Shown one piece after another: positions 27,655-36,719 of a stretch of DNA of 61,559 bases (position 1 is the first letter of the stretch; the number at the start of each line of letters is the position of its first letter). Both the position numbers and the translations under genes were made by a program. The notes beneath the pieces were generated by a model. That model was not told where the DNA came from. It ran no database searches and saw only the letters and a program-made list of their open reading frames with translations. The stretch spans positions 1 to 61,559 of the forward strand of contig NZ_JAHLEC010000006.1 in assembly GCF_018861705.1 (NCBI RefSeq), read 5' to 3'. Source of the DNA: Clostridium psychrophilum (GTDB taxonomy: Bacteria > Bacillota > Clostridia > Clostridiales > Clostridiaceae).

Positions 27655-28698
27655 TTATTTGATTTGATCCTGCCCTTTTTCTTTTAATACTTGGTTTAAT
27701 ATACTAAGATTAAATAAAGCTTTTGTATCTGGTCTCAAATTTAAGAAACCTTCTTTAAGTGAGAAATTAACGAAATCAAAAACTGAGTCTTTCTCTGGAT
27801 TATTTGTAATTGTTAATCTATTAAAAGCATCATTTAAAACATCCTTTTCTATTCCTTTTTTTGTTAATCCAATGATTTGTTTATTAACTATTTCTTTAGC
27901 CTTTTCTGGATTTTTGTTAATATAACTAGTAACATCTACATGAGCTTTTATAAATTTTTCAACAATTAATGGATGCTGCTTTAAAAATTCAGTTCTAACA
28001 ACTACTACGGCTGTAGTATACTTTCCTCCCTTAAATAAATCTTTATAATCTAAAATAATATTTATTTTTGCCTCTTTTATAGATCTCGAACCCCAAGGTT
28101 CTGGCACTAATGCTGCATCTATGTCCCCCTTTTGTAGCAATGTTAAAATATCTGCATTAGATGCTTGCCTAACTTCAACGGTGCCACCCTTTGTTTTATC
28201 TTTAAGTCCATTTTGAGACATTAAATGCCTAAGTGTTAAATCTTGAGTATTTCCAAACTGTGGCACTGCCACTTTTTTCCCACTTAACTCCTTTAAATTT
28301 TTAATAACTAATCCTTTTCTAGATACAAATATTGCTCCTGCATCAGTTGCCCCTGCTATGATTTGAATATCCCCTTTAGATTTTGCATATCCATTGATAG
28401 CTGGTCCAGGTCCAATATATGCAATATCAATAGCTTTTGCAAAAAGTGCTTCTACTTCTGCTGGCCCTGCATTAAATAATTTCCAAACAACTTTATTTTT
28501 TTTGCCCATTGCATTCTGAAAACTGCCAAGCTCTCGTCCTACAAGTGCTTGAGAATGAGTTATATTTGGAAAATATCCAACTCTAACATTAACATTAGGA
28601 TCTTCTGTTTTTTTTGAAGAACATCCTACTAACCCAACCAGTAATAAAACGCCTGCCAAGATTACCATTGAAAATTTAAACCCCTTTGAATTTTTCAA
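27655..28698 (-). CDS. ssuA: ABC transporter substrate-binding lipoprotein, SsuA family
   Basis: Extracellular receptor of the importer. It has a type II signal peptide with lipobox (LLLVGLVGC, Cys about residue 26), then NVRVGYFPNITHSQALVGRELGSF and a two-lobe PBP fold with VAVPQFGNTQDLTLRHLMS and DAALVPEPWGS, typical of nitrate/sulfonate/taurine receptors. The start is TTG, six bases after AGGGGG. No sulfonate monooxygenase is in the window, so sulfate or a sulfonate cleaved elsewhere are both possible cargo. It is the first gene of the long sulfur operon, behind a leader of about 380 nt. Confidence 0.88.
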   Translation of the reverse strand: MKNSKGFKFSMVILAGVLLLVGLVGCSSKKTEDPNVNVRVGYFPNITHSQALVGRELGSFQNAMGKKNKVVWKLFNAGPAEVEALFAKAIDIAYIGPGPAINGYAKSKGDIQIIAGATDAGAIFVSRKGLVIKNLKELSGKKVAVPQFGNTQDLTLRHLMSQNGLKDKTKGGTVEVRQASNADILTLLQKGDIDAALVPEPWGSRSIKEAKINIILDYKDLFKGGKYTTAVVVVRTEFLKQHPLIVEKFIKAHVDVTSYINKNPEKAKEIVNKQIIGLTKKGIEKDVLNDAFNRLTITNNPEKDSVFDFVNFSLKEGFLNLRPDTKALFNLSILNQVLKEKGQDQIK

Positions 28699-28866
28699 TT
28701 TAAACCCCCTGTTTAAAACTATTTTTATTTAAATATTCAATAAACTAATCAATTACAATCAACTATTATTTTTTCTAAATATCTTTAATTACTGAAACTG
28801 TAACTACAGATAAACTTTGGTTTTTAGTAATTGATTCATTTTTTGAAGCTAGTTAAAGATTCTTTT

Positions 28867-28911
28867 TTAATTTTCACTTAAGTTCTTAAATATATTAATG
28901 TTGTTATTCAC
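28867..28911 (-). CDS. Candidate 14-residue leader ORF in the ssu-cys leader
   Basis: GGAAGGA, six bases before a GTG, opens MNNNINIFKNLSEN then TAA. It lies in the untranslated leader between the operon promoter (29087-29115) and ssuA. No Cys or Met codon cluster is present to suggest classical attenuation. It may be fortuitous. Confidence 0.2.
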   Translation of the reverse strand: MNNNINIFKNLSEN

Positions 28912-29070
28912 AACAATTCCTTCCAATATAATAATATTTCAATGATTATATTTCTTAAGCTTTTACCATTTTATCAAAAGTATTTATTGTATACTCCTTA
29001 CAATTAAAATAAAGTTATGTCAGATACATAATACATTTAATGAATTTACCTAAAGTGTATTCATACCTTT

Positions 29071-29078
29071 CCTATAGG
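29071..29078. promoter_or_regulatory. CCTATAGG palindrome at the sulfur-operon start site
   Basis: An eight-base palindrome within ATACCTTTCCTATAGGTTAG lies just downstream of the -10 box, where a repressor would block transcription. A CymR-like (Rrf2 family) sulfur regulator is a reasonable guess, but no regulator gene is adjacent. Confidence 0.35.
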
Positions 29079-29086
29079 TTAGGTGT

Positions 29087-29115
29087 ATATTATCATTAGT
29101 TTAATCGATTGTCAA
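29087..29115 (-). promoter_or_regulatory. Promoter of the ssuABC-cysC-aprAB-cysDN operon
   Basis: Minus strand: -35 TTGACA (29110-29115), 17-bp spacer, -10 TAATAT (29087-29092), a near-consensus vegetative promoter. The predicted start lies near 29080, leaving a leader of about 380 nt. Inside the leader I see no known riboswitch, T-box or SAM aptamer signature. Confidence 0.7.
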
Positions 29116-29397
29116 CACAACCTTTAATATTTGTTGTGATTAATCTTTAAACTTTTTAGTATATAATGGCAACCTATTTTACATATAAACACAAATGATA
29201 GATAAATCATATGCATACTTCTGCCTGTATAAACACAACCTACAATAAATACATAATAATTGTAGGTTATAAAGGAATTATGAAGAATGAAAATATAAGA
29301 CTATAGTAATGTTAATACATTATTTTGTATTCATATAATGTAATTAAAATATATATTGTGTTATTACCTAGTTTTCATAACTATGTATTGCAATGTT

Positions 29398-29426
29398 TAT
29401 ATTTGTATGATACAATATTGTTATAA
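29398..29426 (+). promoter_or_regulatory. Promoter of the SGNH hydrolase gene
   Basis: -35 TTGCAA, 17-bp spacer, -10 TACAAT, about 60 bp before the ATG. Between this and the divergent sulfur promoter, an inverted repeat AACCTACAAT / ATTGTAGGTT (29237-29268) is the only other structure I see. Confidence 0.6.
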
Positions 29427-29487
29427 AATAAATTAATTGAACTAATTAATTTAGGTATTAAATAGTTTAGTTTTATGGAGGTATATT

Positions 29488-30204
29488 ATGGAAGTAAAAG
29501 ATAGCTACGTTATTGTAGCATATGGTGATTCTATTACAAAAGGTGTTATTTATGATGATAAAAAATCTAGATATGCAAATTTAAAAGAAAACTTTACAAG
29601 TATCATAGAAAATAAAATAAAAGGACCTGTTTACAATGCTGGTAAATTTGGTAATACCATTATGAGAGGTGCACGCAAAATGTACAATGATGTTATTAAA
29701 AAATCTCCAGATATGGTGCTAGTTGAATTTGGTGGTAATGACTGTGATTATAAATGGGACGAAATTGCTAAAAATCCTAACATGGAATACAAACCAAATA
29801 CAGATATAATTACTTTTCGTGAAACACTACTATCTATGATAGACACATTAAAAACTAACCACATACTCCCTGTGCTTATGACCCTTCCACCACTCGATCC
29901 TTTGAAATATTTTAAATGGATTGCAAAAGAAGATTCATTTGCAGAAAAAAACATACTACATTGGTTAGGTACAAAGGACAGACTCTTTACCTGGCACAAT
30001 TCATATAGTAAGATGATTACACAAGTTGCTAATGAAACCAGCACCGTACTAATTGATGTACGCTCAGAGTTTCTAAAATACAGCGATTACAGTAAGTTTT
30101 TATGCAAAGATGGTATCCATCCAAATACAGAAGGCCAATCGTTAATTGCTACTGTTATATTAAATTTCATGAAAGAAAACTATAACTTTATATTACAGAA
30201 TTAA
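29488..30204 (+). CDS. SGNH/GDSL-family hydrolase
   Basis: A 238-residue esterase-type hydrolase with the SGNH blocks in order: block I VAYGDSITKGV (nucleophile Ser about residue 14), block II Gly in NAGKFGNTIMRGA, block III LVEFGGNDCDY, and block V DGIHPNTEGQSL with the Asp-His pair near residue 212. There is no signal peptide or membrane anchor, so it acts in the cytoplasm. The substrate (an acyl ester of a sugar or lipid) cannot be read from sequence. GGAGG precedes the ATG. It is monocistronic, with its own promoter and terminator. Confidence 0.85.
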   Translation: MEVKDSYVIVAYGDSITKGVIYDDKKSRYANLKENFTSIIENKIKGPVYNAGKFGNTIMRGARKMYNDVIKKSPDMVLVEFGGNDCDYKWDEIAKNPNMEYKPNTDIITFRETLLSMIDTLKTNHILPVLMTLPPLDPLKYFKWIAKEDSFAEKNILHWLGTKDRLFTWHNSYSKMITQVANETSTVLIDVRSEFLKYSDYSKFLCKDGIHPNTEGQSLIATVILNFMKENYNFILQN

Positions 30205-30266
30205 TAAAGCAAATAGAATATGAGTTTTTTTATTAAAAGTTAGAGTAAATAATCGCCACAAAAACT

Positions 30267-30309
30267 AACAGCAGAAACTGAAAATAAAATTTCAATTTCT
30301 GCTGTTTTT
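30267..30309 (+). terminator. Terminator of the SGNH hydrolase gene
   Basis: AACAGCAGAAACTGAAA pairs with TTTCAATTTCTGCTGTT and is followed by a T-run, 60 bp after the stop. The rest of the 30205-30597 gap is featureless apart from the gltB promoter. Confidence 0.75.
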
Positions 30310-30530
30310 ATATTATAATATAGTAGTCATGTTTATCAAAAACATTTATAATTTTAAAATTTCACAGATTCCTTATCTTAAACTTTTCACAACATATATA
30401 TTTTTCGCTTTAATGATCGTTCATACTTTAAATTCCATTTTTTTCTTAGATTAGGTTAAGTCCACAAACTTGGTAATTCTCTAAGTAAAAATTTTTAATT
30501 TGTTAAATTTGAATCATGCAGAAATCAAAC

Positions 30531-30558
30531 TTGCATATTTACAAAATCGTGGTACAAT
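30531..30558 (+). promoter_or_regulatory. Promoter of gltBD
   Basis: -35 TTGCAT (30531-30536), 16-bp spacer, -10 TACAAT (30553-30558), about 35 bp before the GTG start. Confidence 0.55.
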
Positions 30559-30597
30559 TTAAATAATTCGTTTATATAATTAAAAGGGGGTAATATT

Positions 30598-33500
30598 GTG
30601 AAAAATAGCATTGGTTATCCTAAAAAGCAGGGATTATACGATCCTGCTCAAGAAAAAGATAATTGTGGTGTTGGCTTTGTAGTAAATATCAGAGGTGAAA
30701 AAACCAACGGCATTATAAAAAAAGGGCTAAAAGTTCTTGTGAATTTAACCCATAGAGGTGCAGTAGGTGCAGATCCTAAAACTGGAGATGGCGCAGGCAT
30801 TCTTGTACAAATCCCTGATGAATTTTTTAGAATTAGTTGTGATAATTTAGGGCTCGAATTACCTAGGGCTGGAAAATATGCTGTAGGAATGATCTTTTTA
30901 CCAAAAGAACCTGCATTAAGGTTTCAATGTGAAGGAATACTTGAAAGAATTGCAGAAGAAGAAGGACAAAAGGTACTAGGTTGGAGATCCGTTCCAATAG
31001 ATAATAGAAATATTGGTGACACCGCAAAAGGAACAGAGCCAATAGTAAGACAGATTTTTATAGGATCAAATTTTAAAGACAGTTCGCTTACAAAAGAAGA
31101 ACTCCAAGAAAGATTTGAAAGACGCCTTTACATTATAAGAAAAAGAGCAGAAAAAGAAGTTGTAAAATTAGTTGATAGAAACACCGAATATTTCTATATC
31201 TGTAGTCTTTCTAGCAGAACCGTTGTTTACAAGGGACTTTTACTAGCTTCCCAAATAAAAGGCTTTTACATTGATCTGCAGGACATAAATTTTAAAAGTG
31301 CTTTATGCCTTGTTCATCAAAGATATAGTACAAACACCTTCCCTACTTGGGATTTAGCTCAACCTTTTAGATACTTAGCTCATAATGGTGAAATAAATAC
31401 AATCAGAGGAAATAGGAATTGGATGAACGCTCGAGAAGGAGTTATGAAATCTAAAGTATATGGAGAAAATTTAAAGAAATTATTTCCTATAATTAGCCCT
31501 AATGGTAGTGATTCAGCTTCCCTTGATAATATGTTAGAACTTTTAAAGATGGACGGAAGGTCTCTTCCTCATAGCATGATGATGTTAATTCCTGAAGTTT
31601 GGACTGCAAATGACGATATGGAAGATTATAAGAAATCTTTTTATGAGTATCATGGATCTCTCATCGAGCCTTGGGATGGACCTGCAGTTGTTGCATTTAC
31701 AGATGGTATTAGAATTGGTGCAACATTAGATAGAAATGGGCTTAGGCCTGCAAGATATGTAATAACAAAAGATGGTTTTGTTGTCCTAGCGTCAGAAGCT
31801 GGAGTACTTAGTTTTAACCCAGCAGATATCAAAAAGAAAGGTAAACTTCAACCAGGAAAGATGTTTTTAATTGATACAAATGAAGGTAGAATAATTAGAG
31901 ATGATGAAGTAAAGAAAACTGTTTGTACAAACAAACCTTATGGTGAAATGATTCTAAAGAATAAACTTTATTTGGAAGATTTTGATGCTGTGATTGATGA
32001 AGGTAATATAGATAAAGAGATACTAAAGGAAAAACAACAAGCCTTTGGGTATACACTTGAGGACTTAAAAAATATTTTAGCCCCTATGGCTAAAGACGGA
32101 AAAGAACCTATTGGTTCTATGGGAAACGATACTCCACTTGCCGTTTTATCAAATAAGCCACAACTTTTATTTGCTTATTTTAAACAACTTTTTGCTCAGG
32201 TTACTAATCCTCCAATAGATTCAATTAGAGAAAAGATGGTAATGTCTTTAATGAACTATATGGGATCACAAGATAATGTTTTAAATCAAGATATTAATGA
32301 TAGTCCATTTATAGAAATATCTAGACCAATACTTTCTAATTTAGAAATAGCAAAAATCAAGAATTTAAAAGATAATGCTTTTAAAACTACAACAATTCCT
32401 ATTACTTTTAAGGCCGATACAGGAATTGAGGGTTTTAAGGAAGCACTTGATAAAGTATGTGAAAGAACATCTGCAAGAATTAAAGAAGGATACAATATTA
32501 TTGTCCTTAGCGATAAGTTAGTAGATTCATATGATGCTCCAATACCAAGTCTTCTTGCTTTATCTGCTGTTCAGCAACACTTAAATCGTGAGAAGACAAG
32601 AACTTCTATCTCTCTTATTGTTGAAACAGGAGAAGCAAGGGAGACCATGCATTTTGCCTTATTAATTGGATATGGTGCAACTGGTGTTAACCCTTATCTT
32701 GCTTTACAATCAATTGACAATATTGTCAACGAGGGTGATTTAGAAAATACTTCCATACAAAAAGCACATGAAAACTATATAAATGCACTATCACAAGGGC
32801 TTTTGAAAATATTATCAAAAATGGGTATTTCAACTATTCAGAGCTATCATGGAGCACAAATCTTTGATGCAGTTGGACTTAGCTCAGAGTTACTTGAAAA
32901 GCACTTTGGAGGAACACCTTCTAGAATTGGTGGCATTGGTATAGAAACCATAGCTAAAGAAGTATTAATTAGACATAAAAACGCTTTCAATAAGTTAAGA
33001 AAGCCTATCGCTGAGCTTGACGTAGGCGGAATATATTCTTGGAGAAAAGAGGGTGAGTACCATTTATTTAACCCTGATACCATTTTTAAACTTCAAGTAG
33101 CAGCAAAAACAAATGATTACAAGCTATACAAAGAATATTCAAAAATTATAAATGATCAAGATAAACATTTATGTACAATTAGAGGATTATTTGATCTTAA
33201 TTATGAAAATTCAATTCCAATAGAGCAAGTTGAACCAATTAGCGAAATTGTAAAAAGATTCTGTTCAGGTGCAATGTCATTTGGATCTATCAGCAAGGAA
33301 GCTCATGAAACTATAGCTATAGCTATGAATAGACTTGGTGGAAAGAGTAACACTGGTGAAGGCGGTGAAGATGCTTCACGATTCAAAGTTGATGAAAATG
33401 GTGATTTAAGAAGAAGTGCAATTAAACAAATAGCATCTGGTAGATTTGGTGTAACTGCTGAATATCTTGTAAATGCAGATGAAATACAAATAAAAATAGC

Positions 33501-35118
33501 TCAAGGAGCAAAACCCGGTGAAGGTGGACAGCTACCAGGCAAAAAAGTTGATGCCAATATAGCAAGACTTAGGCACTCAACTCCTGGAATTAGTTTAATA
33601 TCTCCACCTCCTCATCATGATATATACTCTATAGAGGATTTAGCTCAACTTATTCATGATTTAAAAAGTGTAAATCCACAAGCACGAATAAGTACTAAAT
33701 TAGTTTCAGAATTAGGTGTTGGAACAATTGCTGCTGGTGTTGTTAAAGCGCATTCAGATGCTATTGTAATAAGTGGTCATGATGGAGGCACAGGAGCTTC
33801 CCCACTATCGTCTATTAAACATGCAGGACTTCCTTGGGAAATAGGACTTGCTGAAACCCAACAGGTATTGCTTTTAAATAATTTAAGAAGTAGAGTAACA
33901 ATTCAAACTGATGGTCAACTTAAGACAGGTCGTGATGTTGTAATAGCAGCACTTCTTGGAGCAGAAGAATTTGGATTTGCAACTACTGCTCTTGTCGTCC
34001 TTGGATGTACAATGCTAAGAAATTGCCATCTTAATACTTGTGACATGGGTATTGCAACTCAAGATCCAGAACTTCGTAAAAATTTTAAAGGGAAACCTGA
34101 ATATGTAGTTAACTTCTTTACTTTTATTGCTCGTGAAATAAGAGAAGAGATGGCCAAACTTGGTTTTAAAACTATGAATCAAATGATAGGTAGAGTAGAT
34201 AAAATCAGTCAGAAAAAAGCTATAGACCATTGGAAAGCAAAAGATTTAGACTTAACAAACATTTTATATAAACCTGATATGCCAAAAAGGATTAAAAGGT
34301 ACTGCGTAATATCGCAAGATCATGGCCTAGGTAATTCTTTAGACTTCAAGCTTATTGAAATGGCAAAAACGTCTTTAGAGGACGGAATGAAAAGTACAGC
34401 TAATTTAGAAATTGAAAATGTTAATCGTTCTGTTGGTGCAATGCTTAGTGGACGAATTGCTATGAAATATGGTGCTGCTGGACTACCTGATAATACAATA
34501 ACATTCAACTTTGTAGGAGCTGCCGGTCAAAGTTTTGGAGCTTTTGGCGCTAATGGTTTGACATTAAAATTAGTCGGAGATGCAAATGACTATGTTGGTA
34601 AAGGATTATCCGGTGCTAAAATAATTGTAAAGACACCAGAAAATTGTACATTTAAACAAGATGAAAACTTTATTGCTGGTAATACAATTTTATACGGTGC
34701 AACCTCTGGTAAATTATTCATAAATGGACTAGTAGGAGAAAGATTTGCCGTAAGAAATTCAGGAGCACAGGCTGTAGTTGAAGGCATTGGAGACCACGGT
34801 TGTGAATATATGACTGGTGGAATCGTAGTTGTTTTAGGAAGAACAGGTAGAAACTTTGGAGCTGGAATGAGTGGCGGTATAGCGTACGTTTTAGATGAAG
34901 ATGAAACGCTAAAATCAAGATGTAATATGGAAATGATTGAAGTAGAATCTATAGATTCAGAATCAGATTTATTACAACTCTACTCAATAATAAAGGAACA
35001 TTTCGACGCTACTAACAGCAACAAAGCAAACGAAATTCTAAATAACTGGGATGAATATAAGCTTAAATTTAAGAAAGTAATACCAACTGCTTATAAAGCA
35101 ATATTAGAAGGTAAATAG
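30598..35118 (+). CDS. gltB: Glutamate synthase large subunit
   Basis: Makes glutamate from glutamine and 2-oxoglutarate. 1506 residues, the usual size. The N-terminal Cys nucleophile of the glutaminase domain is Cys23 in DNCGVGFVV, so a 22-residue propeptide must be removed. The central domain and the FMN-binding synthase domain follow (CSGAMSFGSISKEAHE near 895; VISGHDGGTGASPLSSIKHAG near 1060), then the 3Fe-4S ligands CTMLRNCHLNTC near 1140, and the GXGXG-type C-terminal domain rich in Gly. The start is GTG with AAAGGGGG seven bases upstream. It is co-transcribed with gltD 86 bp downstream. Confidence 0.97.
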   Translation: MKNSIGYPKKQGLYDPAQEKDNCGVGFVVNIRGEKTNGIIKKGLKVLVNLTHRGAVGADPKTGDGAGILVQIPDEFFRISCDNLGLELPRAGKYAVGMIFLPKEPALRFQCEGILERIAEEEGQKVLGWRSVPIDNRNIGDTAKGTEPIVRQIFIGSNFKDSSLTKEELQERFERRLYIIRKRAEKEVVKLVDRNTEYFYICSLSSRTVVYKGLLLASQIKGFYIDLQDINFKSALCLVHQRYSTNTFPTWDLAQPFRYLAHNGEINTIRGNRNWMNAREGVMKSKVYGENLKKLFPIISPNGSDSASLDNMLELLKMDGRSLPHSMMMLIPEVWTANDDMEDYKKSFYEYHGSLIEPWDGPAVVAFTDGIRIGATLDRNGLRPARYVITKDGFVVLASEAGVLSFNPADIKKKGKLQPGKMFLIDTNEGRIIRDDEVKKTVCTNKPYGEMILKNKLYLEDFDAVIDEGNIDKEILKEKQQAFGYTLEDLKNILAPMAKDGKEPIGSMGNDTPLAVLSNKPQLLFAYFKQLFAQVTNPPIDSIREKMVMSLMNYMGSQDNVLNQDINDSPFIEISRPILSNLEIAKIKNLKDNAFKTTTIPITFKADTGIEGFKEALDKVCERTSARIKEGYNIIVLSDKLVDSYDAPIPSLLALSAVQQHLNREKTRTSISLIVETGEARETMHFALLIGYGATGVNPYLALQSIDNIVNEGDLENTSIQKAHENYINALSQGLLKILSKMGISTIQSYHGAQIFDAVGLSSELLEKHFGGTPSRIGGIGIETIAKEVLIRHKNAFNKLRKPIAELDVGGIYSWRKEGEYHLFNPDTIFKLQVAAKTNDYKLYKEYSKIINDQDKHLCTIRGLFDLNYENSIPIEQVEPISEIVKRFCSGAMSFGSISKEAHETIAIAMNRLGGKSNTGEGGEDASRFKVDENGDLRRSAIKQIASGRFGVTAEYLVNADEIQIKIAQGAKPGEGGQLPGKKVDANIARLRHSTPGISLISPPPHHDIYSIEDLAQLIHDLKSVNPQARISTKLVSELGVGTIAAGVVKAHSDAIVISGHDGGTGASPLSSIKHAGLPWEIGLAETQQVLLLNNLRSRVTIQTDGQLKTGRDVVIAALLGAEEFGFATTALVVLGCTMLRNCHLNTCDMGIATQDPELRKNFKGKPEYVVNFFTFIAREIREEMAKLGFKTMNQMIGRVDKISQKKAIDHWKAKDLDLTNILYKPDMPKRIKRYCVISQDHGLGNSLDFKLIEMAKTSLEDGMKSTANLEIENVNRSVGAMLSGRIAMKYGAAGLPDNTITFNFVGAAGQSFGAFGANGLTLKLVGDANDYVGKGLSGAKIIVKTPENCTFKQDENFIAGNTILYGATSGKLFINGLVGERFAVRNSGAQAVVEGIGDHGCEYMTGGIVVVLGRTGRNFGAGMSGGIAYVLDEDETLKSRCNMEMIEVESIDSESDLLQLYSIIKEHFDATNSNKANEILNNWDEYKLKFKKVIPTAYKAILEGK

Positions 35119-35123
35119 AAGAT

Positions 35124-35178
35124 ATAGGACAGTTCTCTCTTTCAGCTCAGTAGGAGATGCTTTAATAGGACAGTTCTC
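35124..35178. repeat. Direct repeat in the gltB-gltD spacer
   Basis: The 14-mer ATAGGACAGTTCTC occurs at 35124-35137 and 35165-35178. It closely resembles one arm of the terminator after gltD (AGGACGATTTTC / GAGAACCGTCCT). The spacer may therefore contain remnants of a repeated hairpin element. Confidence 0.6.
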
Positions 35179-35204
35179 GGTTTTCAATTTTGGAGGTGTT
35201 AAAT

Positions 35205-36641
35205 TTGGGAAAATTGCAAGGTTTCAAAGAATTTAAAAGAGAAACTGCAAAAAAACGCCCTGTAACAGATAGAATTAAAGACTCTAAAGAATTATTTATA
35301 AAATTTCCTGTAGAAAAATTGCGTCAACAAGGTGCAAGATGCATGGAATGTGGGGTTCCCTTTTGTAACTGGGGTTGCCCTTTAGGAAATTTAATTCCAG
35401 ATTGGAATGACATGGTTTATAAACAAAAATGGCAGAAAGCATATAACAGATTAACGCTTACAAATAACTTTCCAGAATTTACTGGTAGAATTTGCCCTGC
35501 ACCCTGTGAAGGCTCATGTACATTAGGCGTTAATAGAGATCCAATTGCAATAAAAGAAATAGAACTTAATATTATAGAAAAAGCCTTTGAAGAGGGATGG
35601 ACAAAACCACAAGAACCTAGAGTAAGAACTGGTAAAAAAGTTGCTGTAGTTGGATCAGGTCCATCTGGTCTTGCGACTGCTGCTGAACTTAATTCTGTTG
35701 GACATGATGTGACTGTTTTTGAGAGGGACGATGAAATAGGCGGACTTCTAAGATACGGTATCCCCGATTTTAAATTAGATAAAAACATAGTTGAGAGAAG
35801 AGTTAACTTCATGATTGACGAAGGAGTTACCTTTAAAACTAATGTAAATGTTGGAGTTGATTATAGCACTGAAGATCTTTTATCTGAATTTGATGCTGTA
35901 GCTTTAACTGGTGGTAGTACAATCCCTCGTGATTTAAAAGTTGAGGGAAGAGAATTAAAAGGTATACATTTTGCTATGGATTATTTAAAGCAACAAAACA
36001 GAAGAATTTCAAACAAAGAAATAGAAACTGACGAAATAAATGCAAAAGGGAAAGTAGTACTAGTCCTAGGTGGAGGAGATACAGGTTCTGATTGTATTGG
36101 AACTGCAATAAGGCAAGGAGCTAAAAGCGTTTATCAGTATGAAATTATGCCAAAACCTCCTGTAGAGAGAGATGATACGATGCCATGGCCATCTTACCCT
36201 AGAACGCTAAAAACTACTACTTCTCATGAAGAAGGATGTAATCGTGATTGGAATGTTACTACAAAAAAATTCACTGGCGACAATGGTAATGTTAATACAT
36301 TACACGCATCAAAAGTTGAATGGACTAGTAATAACAAAGGCATGAAACAAATGAATGAAATACCAGGATCAGAATTTGAACTAAAAGTTGATTTAGTTAT
36401 TTTAGCAATGGGATTTTTGCATCCACAACACGAAGGACTTCTTACAAATTTAGGAGTAGAATTCGATAAACGTGGAAATGTTGTTGTAGATGACAATTCT
36501 ATGACTAACTTGCAAGGTGTTTTTGCTGCTGGAGATATGAAGAGAGGGCAATCATTAGTTGTTTGGGCTATATATGAAGGTCGTTTGGTTACTAAAAATA
36601 TAGACAAATACTTAATGGGAGAAACCTCATTAAGGGGATAA
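35205..36641 (+). CDS. gltD: Glutamate synthase small subunit
   Basis: NADPH-oxidising, FAD-containing subunit that passes electrons to GltB. About 478 residues. It has an N-terminal pair of cysteine clusters (CMECGVPFCNWGCPLGN and CPAPCEGSC) for two 4Fe-4S centres, the FAD fold VAVVGSGPSGLATAAELNS near 145, NADPH fold VVLVLGGGDTGSDCIGTA near 285, and AAGDMKRGQSLVVWAI at the end. The frame can be extended to 35190, but GGAGGTG at 35192-35198 lies inside that extension. TTG at 35205 with a six-base spacer is the real start. Confidence 0.96.
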   Translation: MGKLQGFKEFKRETAKKRPVTDRIKDSKELFIKFPVEKLRQQGARCMECGVPFCNWGCPLGNLIPDWNDMVYKQKWQKAYNRLTLTNNFPEFTGRICPAPCEGSCTLGVNRDPIAIKEIELNIIEKAFEEGWTKPQEPRVRTGKKVAVVGSGPSGLATAAELNSVGHDVTVFERDDEIGGLLRYGIPDFKLDKNIVERRVNFMIDEGVTFKTNVNVGVDYSTEDLLSEFDAVALTGGSTIPRDLKVEGRELKGIHFAMDYLKQQNRRISNKEIETDEINAKGKVVLVLGGGDTGSDCIGTAIRQGAKSVYQYEIMPKPPVERDDTMPWPSYPRTLKTTTSHEEGCNRDWNVTTKKFTGDNGNVNTLHASKVEWTSNNKGMKQMNEIPGSEFELKVDLVILAMGFLHPQHEGLLTNLGVEFDKRGNVVVDDNSMTNLQGVFAAGDMKRGQSLVVWAIYEGRLVTKNIDKYLMGETSLRG

Positions 36642-36657
36642 TTTAATATAATATTTA

Positions 36658-36716
36658 AGGACGATTTTCTAAAATTTTTCACACTTTAAGTGAATATTTA
36701 GAGAACCGTCCTCTTT
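36658..36716. terminator. Bidirectional terminator between gltD and glgB
   Basis: Arms AGGACGATTTTCTAAA and TTTAGAGAACCGTCCT, with an inner TTCAC/GTGAA stem, followed by CTTTTATT. It lies between convergent genes and can serve both. It is related to the repeat in the gltB-gltD spacer. Confidence 0.75.
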
Positions 36717-36719
36717 TAT

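Noticed and set aside
28699-29080. SAM-I riboswitch or T-box in the leader of the sulfur operon.
   Set aside because: The AT-rich leader lacks the GAGGGA/CYGGCAACC words of SAM-I aptamers and any T-box AGGGTGGNACCGCG-like core.
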